A stretch of 64,000 nt of DNA from Ganoderma boninense (taxonomy: Eukaryota; Basidiomycota; Agaricomycetes; Polyporales; Polyporaceae), in assembly GCA_002900995.3 (NCBI GenBank), contig CM035309.1:2486389-2550388 (forward strand). The letters are read 5' to 3'. Position 1 is the stretch's first letter; every line of letters starts with the position of its first letter. Below, one piece after another: positions 23,860 to 35,061 of this stretch. The position numbers and the translations under genes were made by a program. The notes beneath the pieces were generated by a model. It did no database searches, was not told the DNA's origin, and saw nothing but the letters and a program-made list of their open reading frames with translations.

Positions 23860-24833
23860 GGTCGCAGTGGACTGTGAAGACGAAAGACAGATTGGGGAGG
23901 GGGTAGAGCGAAACGAAAAGGCTGAGTGGGTCGCGAAATGATGGCAGTTAGGAAGATATAGATGCATAGTCCTGATGAGAGTGAAAAGAACAGTGAGTGG
24001 GGGGGGGGTCCAAGATTGACTCCCGGCCGTAGAGTCCGAATCGTGGTGACGTACGCTGGGAAATCACTCGCAATTCCTCACCAGACGGGGGCCCCTCGGC
24101 ACTCCGCCGGGACAGTGGACATTCCTACCAGCCCACAATGGAAGAGTTGCTCGTGCGTTTTCCGGCCGGGCTTCCGTGTATGCGTCGGAGAGGTTGAACC
24201 ACAGCGCGGGCGCTTGCGATCCTCGTGAGATCTGAATCTCAGTAGGATGATGGACGAGTTGTGATAAGGCTGGAGTTGCGGTGATAAGGGAAGACTTTCA
24301 CAACGGAAAGGTTGCGTGAGAGGCCGAGATATCATGGTGAAGTGTGGGACATACGGATGGGGGAACAACCCGCGAGCGAAGGGTGCCTCGTGATGCTTGC
24401 GAAGGTTCAGCGGCTTGCTTCCGCGTGGGCACAGCCTGTCATAGTTGGACGAACAAGGTTTGACCGCGCGTTCATTCTCCAAACTCAACCCGGAAACGGT
24501 GTCAACAGCGCTCTACATCCCTTCCTTCTCCTCCGTGCACCGTGAACCCTCTTTTTTTTTTCTTGCGGCGCTTTCCATCTGCATATTCGACACACACGTT
24601 TGCTCCAACGAGCCTTGTCACGCGCATTGCGGCAGACAATTCGTGGGTACGTTTTACGGGTCGGAAGCGGGATTTCTGGGACTCAGAGGCATGAAGGTGA
24701 GCGTGCTTGCTTACAGAGAGAGCAGTGTACTTACTCATGCATTTCCGAGTCAGCTTGGTCTCGTGCATGCTCGGTGATGGGCTTGTAGCCTGTTTACCAC
24801 TCGGATAGGCCGTATTCCTGTTCCATATATCGC
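23860..24833. other. upstream region of the passenger homologue
   Basis: About 970 bases between the ATG at 23859 and the target duplication of the complete hAT element. It holds the putative promoter. No motif-bearing coding sequence and no hAT terminus facing the one at 22112 was found. Confidence 0.45.
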
Positions 24834-24841
24834 CCTGTTCT
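24834..24841. repeat. left 8-bp target-site duplication
   Basis: CCTGTTCT directly before the left inverted repeat; identical to 31011-31018. Confidence 0.9.
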
Positions 24842-25070
24842 TAAGGCTGAACACGGGTCGACCCGCAGGTTACCCGGACCCGAACCCGCGGGTATTTACC
24901 TTCAAAAATCCTCGACCCGCACCCGCACAGGTCCGGGTTAATGAATGACCTGGACCCGCGGGTCCGGGTCGTGGGTGTTCGGGTCGACCCACCAAGTGAC
25001 CTGGACCCGTCAAATTACCTGTGGGTACGGCGGGTTCGCGGGTTAAGGCACCTGGAATATGTACACAAGT
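24842..25070. repeat. left TIR and subterminal repeats of the hAT element
   Basis: An 18-bp perfect inverted repeat followed by many short direct and inverted copies of words built on acccg/cgggt (for example gacccgcgggtccgggtcgtg). The right end has the same composition. Confidence 0.88.
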
Positions 25071-25207
25071 CCAAGGCGTGAGTTCAAGTGGGTGCCACTC
25101 CTACTTTATGTCGCATGCGTGTATTCAGAGACAACTTTTCTCAATACATTATACTATTACTGCGCCTTACTACATGTGCGATTGGCCGCGGTTGTCTACG
25201 TACTGCT

Positions 25208-28200
25208 CTAGTCTGATAAGGTGATCACCCCCGCGGGCTCTGATGCCGCCTGCTCCGATGTCCCTGATGCCGCCTTCGCCTTGCCTTTCTCCTTCCGCCG
25301 CAACAGCTCCACAGCCTCGGCCTCGGGGACCAGCTCGGAATATCGTGCCCAAGAGCCGAGCACGGTGCTAGCACGGACGGACTGATCCGATAAGGAGTGG
25401 CGGAGGCGTGACACGGTGAGGCGACCGCGCGAGAATGCGCGTTCGGCATCCATAGAGGTAGCTAGAAGGTTAATTAGCGAAAGAACACATGTTCGGTTAG
25501 CAGGGAGCGAGGGAGGAACGTACCCGGCATTGAAAGTACATCCAGCGCCATCCGTGCGAGGTTCGCGTTGGCCGTCCCATTGACAAGAGCATTGTGCCAG
25601 AACTTGAGGGGGTCGGTCTGCTTCGTCCGGATCGGCGCCTCTAAGTACTCCTCGAGGGCGTCTTCCTCCTCGAGCTCGTCGGCTCCCGTCAAAGACGCCA
25701 GCATGTTGCGCGCCGCACGCGCCTGCAAAATTGTGGTATCGCGTTAGCAAGTGCCTCGGACGCGACGCGCGCGAGACGCGATAACTCACCGCAGAGGTAC
25801 GCGATTCTTCGCTTCGCCCGTCGGAGGGCTCGCCGCGGCCGTCATTGTCGCGAGAGGTACCGGGGTTCGAGTCTTCACCCGTGGAGTCCGTCTTGTTACG
25901 GTAGTTGGTCTCCCACTCGGTGTGCAGGAGCGTTAGCGAGTCGTCGACCCATTTGCGCGGCCAGCGGGCGCGCACAAAGTATTTCTTCTTGTAGCAGGGG
26001 TGGAGGACTGTCGCTGGGATAAGCGCTAGGTCGACGGACGTAAAAGACGTTAGAGGGACTTACGCATAGCAATGCGGTAGAAGGGCGTCTCGTCAGTGTG
26101 GCGGTAGTACTTCTGCAGGATCTTGAATCCTTTGTGTGCGGCCGCGCGGATCATGGGGAGCTTGTTGAGGTCGTCGCGAGTGTCTTCAAGGTGCTTGGTC
26201 ATGACGTCAATCCAGGGGATGACGTCATGCATGAGAGGCGTGCTCGAGTGCGAAATGGCTGTGGTCGCCTCAAGGAAGGTCTGCGAGGAGGACAGTGCAC
26301 AATGTTTAGTGCTCACAGATATCAGCATGACAGGTGTATGTACTCACCGCGAGGAGGTCATGGAGCTGCTCCAGGATGGGCCAGTGCTCATCGTCTACGA
26401 TGAACCGGCGGAGACGAAGGCCCTGGGTCTTGTTGAATTCGGCTTTGTCACAAACCTGGAAGAGGATGGGGCGCAATTCGAGCGCGCGGTCGAGAACCAT
26501 CGTCACGGTGTTCCAGCGTGTGCGGACGGCTCGAACAAGAACTTCGCTCTTCTTCCCGGCGTCCTTTGCTTGGGCGGTCATCTCGGCGCGGACGGTTGGA
26601 CTGTTCCACACCTTATGAGACAGTTTGATTATCTAGGACAGAGCGTTACATGCTTTGTACGAACAATGTGCGCGATATCAGTCCACAGGCAAGACGCATA
26701 CCTTCTGCAAAGTCAAACGGCCGAGCTTGATGTCGGCGTCCGTGATCATCAGCTCGGGGCGCGCCTCGCCCGTCTCCGCGATGACTTGCTCGTCCGCCGC
26801 CTCACGCGCGTCGTCGGTGTCCTCGTCCTCGTCCTCGATGTCCTCTGGGTCGTCGAGGGAGGACAGATCCTTGTCGGTCTCGACGACAGCCTCCGACCTG
26901 ACCTTCTCTCCAAATTGCGATAAGATTGCCTGTGATACGTTGCCCTGGCGTTAGCATGGAACACGTGAGGAGATTGGTATGTGCTTACCTTTACGACGAG
27001 GTTAATCACATGGCCAAAGCAACGAACACGGGCGTCGGGACCTCGGAAGCTCGGATTGAGCTTCTTCATTTCCTTCATCATCTTGGCATTGTTCGACGCG
27101 TTGTCGCACGTTACGCCCAGTACCTAAAATGTACTTCAAGTTAGCGAGGGCTTAAGACGCATTACGAGCGAACTAACCTTCTCGACAATTCCAAATTCTT
27201 CGAGCAGCGCCATGAGCTTGTGGGCGAGGTATTCACCTGTATGGCCCTTGGACAGTCTGCCGCCGAAATTCATGTCAGCTAGCATGTTTGCAAAGGCCGG
27301 ACTCCCGGGTACTCACTTAATGAAATCCAGTATGATATGCTTGATCTTCCCCTGCTCGTGCCAGTGCGCAGTGACACCCAGGAACGAGATCACGTTGGGG
27401 GCGGTCCAACCGTCGAGGCATATGTGAATCTTGCCTGGGAGTGCCTGGCATACGAACGCGGTCAGTCATCATCCAACAGTGGAGGGGCAGAGGAGACACA
27501 AGTGGCAAATGGCGTACCTGTAGCCTCGCCCGGACGCGCACGCGTGAGTCCTCGAAGACGTCTTGCAGATCGCGGGAGACAGTGACCCGGGACGGAATCT
27601 CCACGCGCGCATAAAGCATACGGAGAAGCTCGCGGAATTCGGGGTCTTCAACAATTGAAAACGGGCGGTGGCGGCGCGCGATCCACATCGCGAGGAGGAA
27701 GCGAACGCGAGCATAGCTATAGTTCACCCCCTGCGCGTACTCCGTGATCGTCTGGGTTTCCGCCGTCGGCTCGGGCGCACAACTCTTGATGTGCCTATTG
27801 AGGTTACCAGTCGACTCGTCATTGAGTGCGCGGTCGACGTGCTTCGAGGGGTTGCTGTTTGTCCAGAGATGTTAGTACTCTGAACGCGAAAGTACGCGAG
27901 ACGTTGACGTACCGAGTGCACACGAACCGGGACGTAAGAGTCCCATCTTTCTTCTTCGCGAGCACCGGGTTGCGGAAGTGCTTGTACACAGGGGAGGTCC
28001 ACTTTGCGGCGCGCGCGTCTGCGAAAGTTGTACAGTATAAGTCCCTCGCACAAGGTTAACTGGTCCGACGAAAAACTCACCAAGCGATTCTTGCGTCGTA
28101 AGGTCACCGTACTTCTCCTCCAAGCGAGAGGTACGCCGCGCGGTGAACGTCGTACTGACTGACGATGTACGGCTGACCGCTGTCGCGCGAGTCGCGCCGT

Positions 28201-28453
28201 CCGTCGTGGGTGCGTCTGCGTCCTCTGTCTCCTCCTCGACAGAAGATGCACCGTCGTTGTCCGCGCTCGCTGCAGTCTCACCTGCCCCTGCCTTCGCGCG
28301 CTTGTTGGTCGCGTTGCGCGTCGATGCGCGCGTGGTCCGTGTGGTGGGTGGTGGGTTGTCGTCGTCAGAAGGGGTCAGGGCTTCCACGCCCTCATCGCTC
28401 TCGCGACGCCGGCGTTTTCCAGCACCGTCTGAGGGGTCGTTTGGAGGGGCCAT
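25208..28453 (-). CDS. hAT transposase (BED zinc finger, hAT dimerisation domain)
   Basis: Cut-and-paste transposase. It starts at 28453 (MAPPNDPSDGAGKRRRRESD, with a basic nuclear-signal-like patch). The BED-type finger is WTSPVYKHFRNP through FVCT and, after an intron, STGNLNRHIKSC. The catalytic core shows HICLDGWTAPNVISFLGV (first Asp) and GVTCDNASNNAKMMKEM (second Asp), with RCFGHVINLVVKA after it and VRTRWNTVTMVLDRALEL beyond. The C-terminal dimerisation domain with the last acidic residue reads DPLKFWHNAL ... MDAERAFSRGRLTVSRLRHS. About nine introns; every junction I followed kept the frame and I saw no stop, so the gene may be active. A short acidic linker (DDPEDIEDEDEDTDDAREA) sits in the insertion domain. 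Confidence 0.9.
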
Positions 28454-29702
28454 AGAGTTTGAAAGCAGAGAGGAGAAGTCGCGGGGACGACCAGCTGTGA
28501 GATCGGGTTCACCGAGGGCGGTCGAAGTGGGACTGACCTTCTTGATGTTCGCGATGGGGCTCTTCTTATATGCCCGCGCGTCAGACGACTGGCGGTCGCT
28601 ACATCCTGGCGAGCGCAGGGTGCCCTCAACGTCTAAGTCCTGTGGCAGGACGGAAACCCGTCCCCCCGTCCAGCCAACGTGACTCCGAGGGCGGGCTGGT
28701 GTCTGGAATGCACGTCCCGGGGCACGCTCTGCAGACGTGATCGTGCTGAAGTCAGAGATTACAAATCGTCAGCCCTCAACACGGCCCACAAACAGTAATG
28801 GGCACTCACCTGTATCCAACCCCCAGGCCATATCTGACAGAGAAATTACGAACCGGGACGTGATCACGAGAACGCCAGAGTACACGAGTAAGAGGAATTA
28901 GAAAGTGAGTGGTCATTATCTCGGCTGCATCAGTGGGGCAGTTCGACTCGCAGAGATAGAGACCTGGGAGGGGAAGGGAGGACGTGGCACGGCCGCGAGG
29001 TTGATATACGTCGAGGGAGCGCCGTTCGTCCACAGCGCTCCTTGTGGTTCTTCGTCCCACGGGGAAGCCGTCAAGTTTGGTTTGTCTGCCTGACTCGTGT
29101 GACGAACCTTACTCGCCACACCTGTACTCCTCGTGTACGACATCCCCAACTCATACCTCAGCACGTCTCCCTCTGCGTCCCCACCCACTGTTTGTCAACA
29201 CTACCCTCACGCGCCACTTCTGTCTCTCAGCACAGCTTTTCCGCTCGCCCCGCACAGATCGTTATCTGTGCGGGCGCCTCACTGATGAACTGCGCATACC
29301 TGCCATTCCGCCCGCCTCATGCTCCCCCGTCGGCATCCCGTGCTTAGAAATACCGCCATTCCAGCCAATAATCACCCCGAGGGTTTATCAGCGACGCGGT
29401 CAATGCATGTGTCGCTCCCTCATCCTCCGGCCATGAGGATTTCCTTTCATTTTCCTCGTCAATCCGCACCCGCCCCCAAGGCCGACTGCCTCGTGATCCA
29501 ATGCGACATCTCTTCTCTGCATCTGCTACATTCCACCCCGCCCCATTGCCCTCAGCAATCAGCCCTCGGCGTAGTGGCCCTCAACCTATCTCGTGTCGCG
29601 GTATATAAGACCCATGCCACACCCGTCCCCCCATTCCACTTCCTGATCAACTTCCCCCACACGAGCTCGCCCTTATCCCTACCGCGTGCTGCTACACGCC
29701 TC
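28454..29702. promoter_or_regulatory. divergent promoter region inside the hAT element
   Basis: About 1.25 kb between the transposase start (-) and the passenger start (+). A TATA box (GTATATAAG) at 29601-29609 lies about 95 bases before the passenger ATG. No coding sequence with recognisable motifs; several overlapping open stretches on both strands look incidental. Confidence 0.6.
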
Positions 29703-30692
29703 ATGGCTCTCAACGTCAATTCCCCCATCACCATGCATGTTTTCCCTGAGCCGTGGGAGAACCGTCTCTTCGGCCCGATAGACCAGGTCACCATCGTAGT
29801 CGACGGACAAGCCATCACGGTCTCGGTGAGTCATTATCATCCACGGTTATTCCTCCCCTCTTACGTGAACGTCGCCCCCTCGAACTTGAAGTTCACGGTT
29901 GCGACAGGCGATTTCGACCCCGACAACGGCCAGCCCGACTTTTTTCGTCGTTGGCTCGAGCGCATCCAAGGCGGGCCTCTGTCCGGCACCGGCATCACCG
30001 AAGAAGAACGCGAACTCCTCAAGCACTTCGCGCTCGGTTACCGCGCATTCTACTTAGGACGAGAGGACATACCTGTCGACATGTACTACGAGTTCGTTGG
30101 TGAGCTCGTCGCCGAAACGCTCGCCTTGAGCCAGCCGGAGGCCGCGGGACATGTTGTCGAGACCGCTGTGGAGTGGCTGCTCGGTCATCTCCCTTCCGTA
30201 AGTCTTCTTATCTGTGTCTCCATCCTCCATCACACACTTTCCTAAACATGGCCCATCCAGGATGTTTTCGATGAGCCTGGCATCGAGATCCCGCCAGTCA
30301 TGCCGTACACCGACGACCGAGACCCCGCCGTCTTGGAGACCCTCGCGAATGCCCCGTCCGATTGTAAGTCCCGTAGTATTCAGCTAAAACCAGGTGTCGG
30401 AATACTAATTAGCTCTATGCCCGCAGTTTCGCCCACGGGGGCACTACTCGACATTTGTGCCTTCCTTGTCCCGGCGCGCACTGCGTATGGAGAACGGATG
30501 CCGCGCTCGGCCTATTTGGATGACGGCCGGAGCCTCTTGAGGATGCCGCCGCGGTCCTTGTCCACCGAGCGTACGTACATGTTGCTTCCCACCCCTCCCG
30601 CACCACGCAGCGACTCCGGCTATGGCTCTGATGATAGCATGCCGAGCTTACGTTATGTGGCAGACTCTTCGGACGAAGAAGACGGAGAGTAA
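29703..30692 (+). CDS. hAT passenger protein, uncharacterised family
   Basis: Protein of unknown function carried inside the transposon, 265 residues. Exons 29703-29825, 29892-30197, 30261-30363 and 30427-30692 add up exactly. An N-terminal beta-rich part (DQVTIVVDGQAITVS) precedes a helical middle (FFRRWLERIQGG, EERELLKHFALGYRAFYLG) and a tail rich in Ser/Asp/Glu ending SSDEEDGE. There is no catalytic motif, signal peptide or membrane helix. The homologue at 22507-23859 shares blocks along the whole length and two intron positions. Conservation in two separate hAT contexts argues that it serves the element, for example as an accessory or regulatory factor, but this is inference. Confidence 0.78.
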
Positions 30693-30819
30693 TAGGCTCA
30701 TATATAGTAGTCAATAGGCGTGTCGCGGTGTGAATAAGTGTTGTTGAATATGTACTCTTATCTACAATCAGTATACATTGTGCACCATAACTTCGCCTTG
30801 GCACCCATCTTGAGTGCTG

Positions 30820-31010
30820 CGCAAACACCTGTGTGGTGGCGGGTGCTCGCGGGTACCCACGGGTACCAGATGTTTTGAATATTTCCGACCTGGACCCGCA
30901 GACTACCCGCCATGCGGGTAACCCGGATCCGCGTGACCCGGACCTGCAGGTCGTTTGGCGGGTCGGGTCGCGGGTACCCGCGGGGGTACCCGGACCCGTG
31001 TTCAGCCTTA
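30820..31010. repeat. right TIR and subterminal repeats of the hAT element
   Basis: GC-rich words gcgggtacccg, acccggatccgcg and cggacccg, ending in the inverted repeat GACCCGTGTTCAGCCTTA at 30993-31010. Confidence 0.88.
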
Positions 31011-31018
31011 CCTGTTCT
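31011..31018. repeat. right 8-bp target-site duplication
   Basis: CCTGTTCT directly after the right inverted repeat; identical to 24834-24841. Confidence 0.9.
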
Positions 31019-31849
31019 TTTCGCCTTCGCCGACTCCGTCTGTCTTCGCTCGTTCGCTCGGTCGCTCGCCCTGTCGCCCACTCCGTTGCTCGCCTGCGGG
31101 CCGATACTACACCTCGCCAAGCTCGGTGTCCGATCTGGTGCTTCGCCGCCGTGTATCGGTCCCGTGTGGTCCCCGGGTCGCTCTTTAGGACCCCCTTTCT
31201 GCGTCGGACCGGCCGTGGTATACGCATGGTACACCTCCGATCGCTCGCTCGTATTTCACCATTGGTAGGGCCTTTCATAGACCGGCCGGGACTCTTCGAT
31301 CGCCCGTGAGTTTTCATCGGTCGTCCCGCGACGGTCGCTCCAAGGCGACAAGTCGTCGACAAATTCACTCCACTTCCTCCTTCGTCTTCGCTATCCCGTT
31401 CTGTGATTGGTTGCTGTAGTCGGTCATTCGTTTCCTGTTGTTTTCCCGTCGGTTTCTAGGGTTTCCTTCCTGTACCGATATATAGATGATGTTCTTAGTC
31501 TTGGCAATACAGATTTCGGCACCCCGTTGACTTCTCACTTTTCGCTCGCCTCGCTCGCTCATCGCATCGCTCGTCGCCCATCGTATCCGGCTCACCGAGA
31601 GTCATTATCGTATTCGTTCGCACATCGTCGCTCGTCCATCGTTGCAGGACCCGAGAGTCCCTTTCGTGTTCGCCATCGTCTTCCACGTCGCTCGCCGAGA
31701 GCCCCTCGTATTCTACTTCCCCCTGCGCGCATCGCGCGCGACTCTTGGACCGACTAGTCCGCTGGTCTTAGGCCCTCTGTGGTATTTGGTTCGTAGCGAT
31801 TAGCGAGCACCCGACGACTCCCTCCTTCTTTTCCGGTTAGCTGGTTCTG
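31019..31849. other. probable 5' flank of retroelement 1
   Basis: About 830 bases rich in cgctcg/tcgct words, the same composition as the retroelement that follows. It may contain the 5' LTR or leader, but I found no matching copy downstream (38.7-40 kb), so LTR limits cannot be set. The hAT element sits at its left edge. Confidence 0.4.
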
Positions 31850-34800
31850 TTGTTTTTCGCAGCAGTTCCCCGGACCGTACACATCATTTGGAGCCCACCG
31901 CGAGGGGGTTTTCTGTCGGTTCCCGTCGCTGTCGCTCGGCGTTTGGCCGACAATCCTCACTTCTTATACAAAGTCAACTACCTCAAAGGTCTAATCGACT
32001 ATTGTCAACATCGTTGGCACACGCCGCAGTCGGCTCGTCCCCAATCGCCCGGCTCATCGTCTTCGCAAAACTCGCCCGAGCGCGAGACCAACCCGCAACC
32101 CGAACAACAACCGCCGGCATTTCGCCAGCGGTCCTATTCCGACTCGTTTTACGAGCTGTCGGTCTCTCGTTGGATTCGCGAACTCCGAGCCTTAGGCGTA
32201 CCCGAAGAAGACCTTCCAATCGAGCCGACTCCTCCGGAGGCGACACCAGATAACGACCCCTTCGGTTCAGAACTCTCGTCCGAATCCGAAGTCGAGCTCG
32301 CGCTTCCCGGTTCGCTAGCTACTCCGCCAGTCTCAGTTTCGAACCCGCTTTCGGCCGTCCTATCGCTCACGACGAGTGCGGACCCGTCCACATCTCGCCT
32401 TTCGCCGATAACGCTCGCACCAGTCCAAGTCGACCTCGAATACATCCCGTCTCTCTACAGGCCGTTGTATCAAATCTACCTCGAGTCGCTTTCGTCACCA
32501 TCTCTTACACCGACCTCGAACACACTCGTCTTACGACCCCCGATCGCTTCGCCCGTAGCCGCCATGTCCGTTCCAGCTTTGCAAGCCGCGAAGCAGGCGA
32601 TGCCTGTTAGAGGCGAAAAGACTTGTCCGAAGTTCGACGAAACCGACCGCAATCGCTACACCGCTACTTCGACGATCTAGAAGCGCTTTTCATTCGCCAT
32701 GGCATGCCGAATGCCAACGCAGCCGACTGGACCGCGCGAAAGGAAATGGCCGTTCGCTACCCACCGCCGTCGGTCGAGCGAGGATGGAAGTTTATCGACG
32801 AGTTTACCGACGCCGCGAAATCATACACCGAGTTCCAGGACGCTATCTACGCCCTCTACCCCGGAGTTACCAAAACGCGCGAATTTACCACGACCGACGT
32901 TCGTCGCGCGATCACCGAGCAGCTCGTCCAAAAGCCGGTCGCTGACATAAACAACTACTCGCGCTTCTATGTCAAAGTTCGCCCAATGTTAGGAAGCCTC
33001 TTAACGAAAAGCCGTATTACGCATCTAGAGGCGAACCAATTCATCGCGGAGGTTCTAGACCCGAACCTCGCGAACCTCATCGCGAACCGGCTTACCTTTG
33101 CCTTCTCGAACCGCACGGCGGACACCCCCTACACCATTGAACAGTTCCATGAGGCGACAATCTATGTCTTGCAGCACCGAAACGACGATGCGGAGGCGAT
33201 TTTTCGGCCCTCTAGTCAGGGAGCTCGCGCGATGAGTCCCGCAGCTTCCGCGTTCGCCCCTCCGGCGGGGCCGACTCAACAACAGGCGCCCCAGTTCAAG
33301 CGCGAAGATGTATCGTCGCTCGCCGACCTTCTCGCGACCGAAGTCGCGGGCCGGCTCAACGCTTCGCGCGATCGCCCGCCGCATATGGGAGGAGGCGGAT
33401 ATGGAGGAGGTCCCGCTTATGGAGGAGGAAGAGGGTACGGAGGGGGACAGGACTTCGCGCGTCGGGGGCCGATGCGTTGCTTCTACTGCGGTAAGCCGAA
33501 CTGTGACACGAAGATCTGTCCCGAGGTTATGGAGGATATACGCGCCCACAAGATTAGGCGAGATGGAGGGCAGATCGTCTTGTTTGATGGCCGAAGACTC
33601 GCGATCGGCATCGACGGGATGACACTCCGCGAACAAGTCAACGCTTACTGCGACCGACACCCCGAGACAGCCCCACGCCCCGTCGATCAGTTGCTTCTAG
33701 AAGTTGTGCCTAACTGGCCAGGCACCGAAGCCGACCTGGATGACAGCGACGTCGCCGACCGTTATAACGTTACCACCGGGAACCGAGTCAATCGCGCGCG
33801 CAATTACCAGTTCGATGGCGTTGAAATTCCTCAGCGTCGTGTTCGTCGCCCCGATGCGGTACCTGGTCGCGCGCCCAAGCCGGTGAGCGAAAAGGCGTCG
33901 CCTTCCACCGCGCAGCAGCAGCCCGCGAAACCTGTCCCACACGTTACCAACCCGGGACCCATACATCCGTATGCCCACGCTCGCCCAGTTAACGACGCCC
34001 CCATCGCGAATCGCCCTCTCGCGCCTTATCGCGCGGTCGCGCCAGCCCCCAACGCAAATGACCCAATCGCCGCTGCTCGTGCGCCGATAGCTGTCGCCGC
34101 CGCTGAAGAACGCGTCTTTACGTCGGCCATGGGTTCGCTGCCGTGTGTCGAACTTACCCTAGAAGATCTTCTTGCCGTCGCCCCAGGCGTGCGACGACGT
34201 ATGCACGACGCAACGGCGGGTCGCCGGATCATTAAACCTCCGGAACAGCGGCCAGCCGAGCACCAGGCACCTCCTAAGCCCGCGCCTGTCGCGATCGTGT
34301 TAGCCGCGACAGCTACGGTCGAAGGCACTCAGGAGAGCGCGACGGAAGCACAGCGCGTACCAGGCATATTAAACGTTCGGCCCCCGCCCCGTGAAATGTA
34401 CGGACCTCCTGTTAGGCGAGCCTATGTCGAGACGGTTCCGGACGAAGAAGACGATCGCGCGACGCGCGAGGCGATAGAAGCGTTGCAGATAGCGGACGCC
34501 CCCGCGGCGTCGCTTGGGGAAACGGAGTGTCTATTGGCGGAGGCTGAGGCAGCTCAAGACCAGTTCTTACTTGCGACCGAAGCCGACGAGCTCCCAATCG
34601 CCGGCATGGATAGTCATCGCATTCGTTCGTTGTGGTGCGCGATAAACGACACGCACGTCGCCGAATGTATCCTCGACGGCGGCTCACAAATCGCGGCTAT
34701 AAGCGAAGAATGTTGTCACCGTCTCAAGATAGCCGTCGACCCTCTAGTGAGCATGAACATTCGTTCGGCGAATGGTTCGCTCGACGGCGCGATCGGACTG

Positions 34801-35061
34801 GCTCGCGACGTCCCAGTGCAGCTTACGCCCAAGATAGTGGGCTACCTCCAGCTATTCGTAATCCGAAACACCTCATACGACATCCTACTCGGGCGACCTT
34901 TCGAAGTGCTTTTCAAAGCGACAACCGAGAACCTAGGGCCGAACACGCAGTTTATAACCCTCACCTGTCCTAACACGGGCACTGTCGCGCGATTACCGAC
35001 GTATGGCCGAGGCGAACATTCTGTGCCGACGCTCGCGCAAATCAAGGGTTTTGGGGTCTAG
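31850..35061 (+). pseudogene. gag-protease polyprotein, retroelement 1 (frameshifted)
   Basis: Structural protein and protease of the retroelement. The first part (to 32680) is Pro/Ser-rich and ends ...GEKTCPKFDETD. The continuation SLHRYFDDLEALFIRHG lies in another frame (32623-35061), so one base was gained or lost near 32640-32660. A Gly-rich stretch precedes a zinc knuckle CFYCGKPNCDTKIC, which is C-x2-C-x4-C-x4-C with Cys where retroviral knuckles have His. A Pro/Ala-rich linker follows, then the protease with ECILDGGSQIAAIS (active-site Asp; Asp-Gly-Gly rather than Asp-Ser/Thr-Gly) and DILLGRPFE. It ends at TAG 35059-35061, just after a -1 slippery site. The true start codon is uncertain. 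Confidence 0.78.
35046..35052 (+). promoter_or_regulatory. candidate -1 ribosomal frameshift site, retroelement 1
   Basis: G GGT TTT in the gag frame fits the X XXY YYZ slippery rule, seven bases before the gag TAG. A -1 slip leads directly into the pol frame, which is open from here to 37313. I did not establish a stimulatory stem or pseudoknot. Confidence 0.65.

Larger units (their letters stand above)
24842..31010. mobile_element. complete hAT DNA transposon with passenger gene
   Basis: A 6169-bp element with perfect 18-bp terminal inverted repeats (TAAGGCTGAACACGGGTC at 24842-24859; its reverse complement at 30993-31010), flanked by a perfect 8-bp duplication CCTGTTCT (24834-24841 and 31011-31018), the length hAT enzymes make. 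Both ends carry about 200 bases of subterminal words such as gggtacccg, acccgcgg and cggacccg, the likely transposase binding sites. It encodes a BED-finger/hAT-dimerisation transposase on the minus strand and a passenger protein on the plus strand, separated by a 1.25 kb divergent promoter region. Perfect repeats and duplication suggest recent insertion. Confidence 0.93.

Noticed and set aside
31019..31849. A 5' LTR for retroelement 1
   Set aside because: No matching sequence found downstream of pol, so LTR status cannot be supported.
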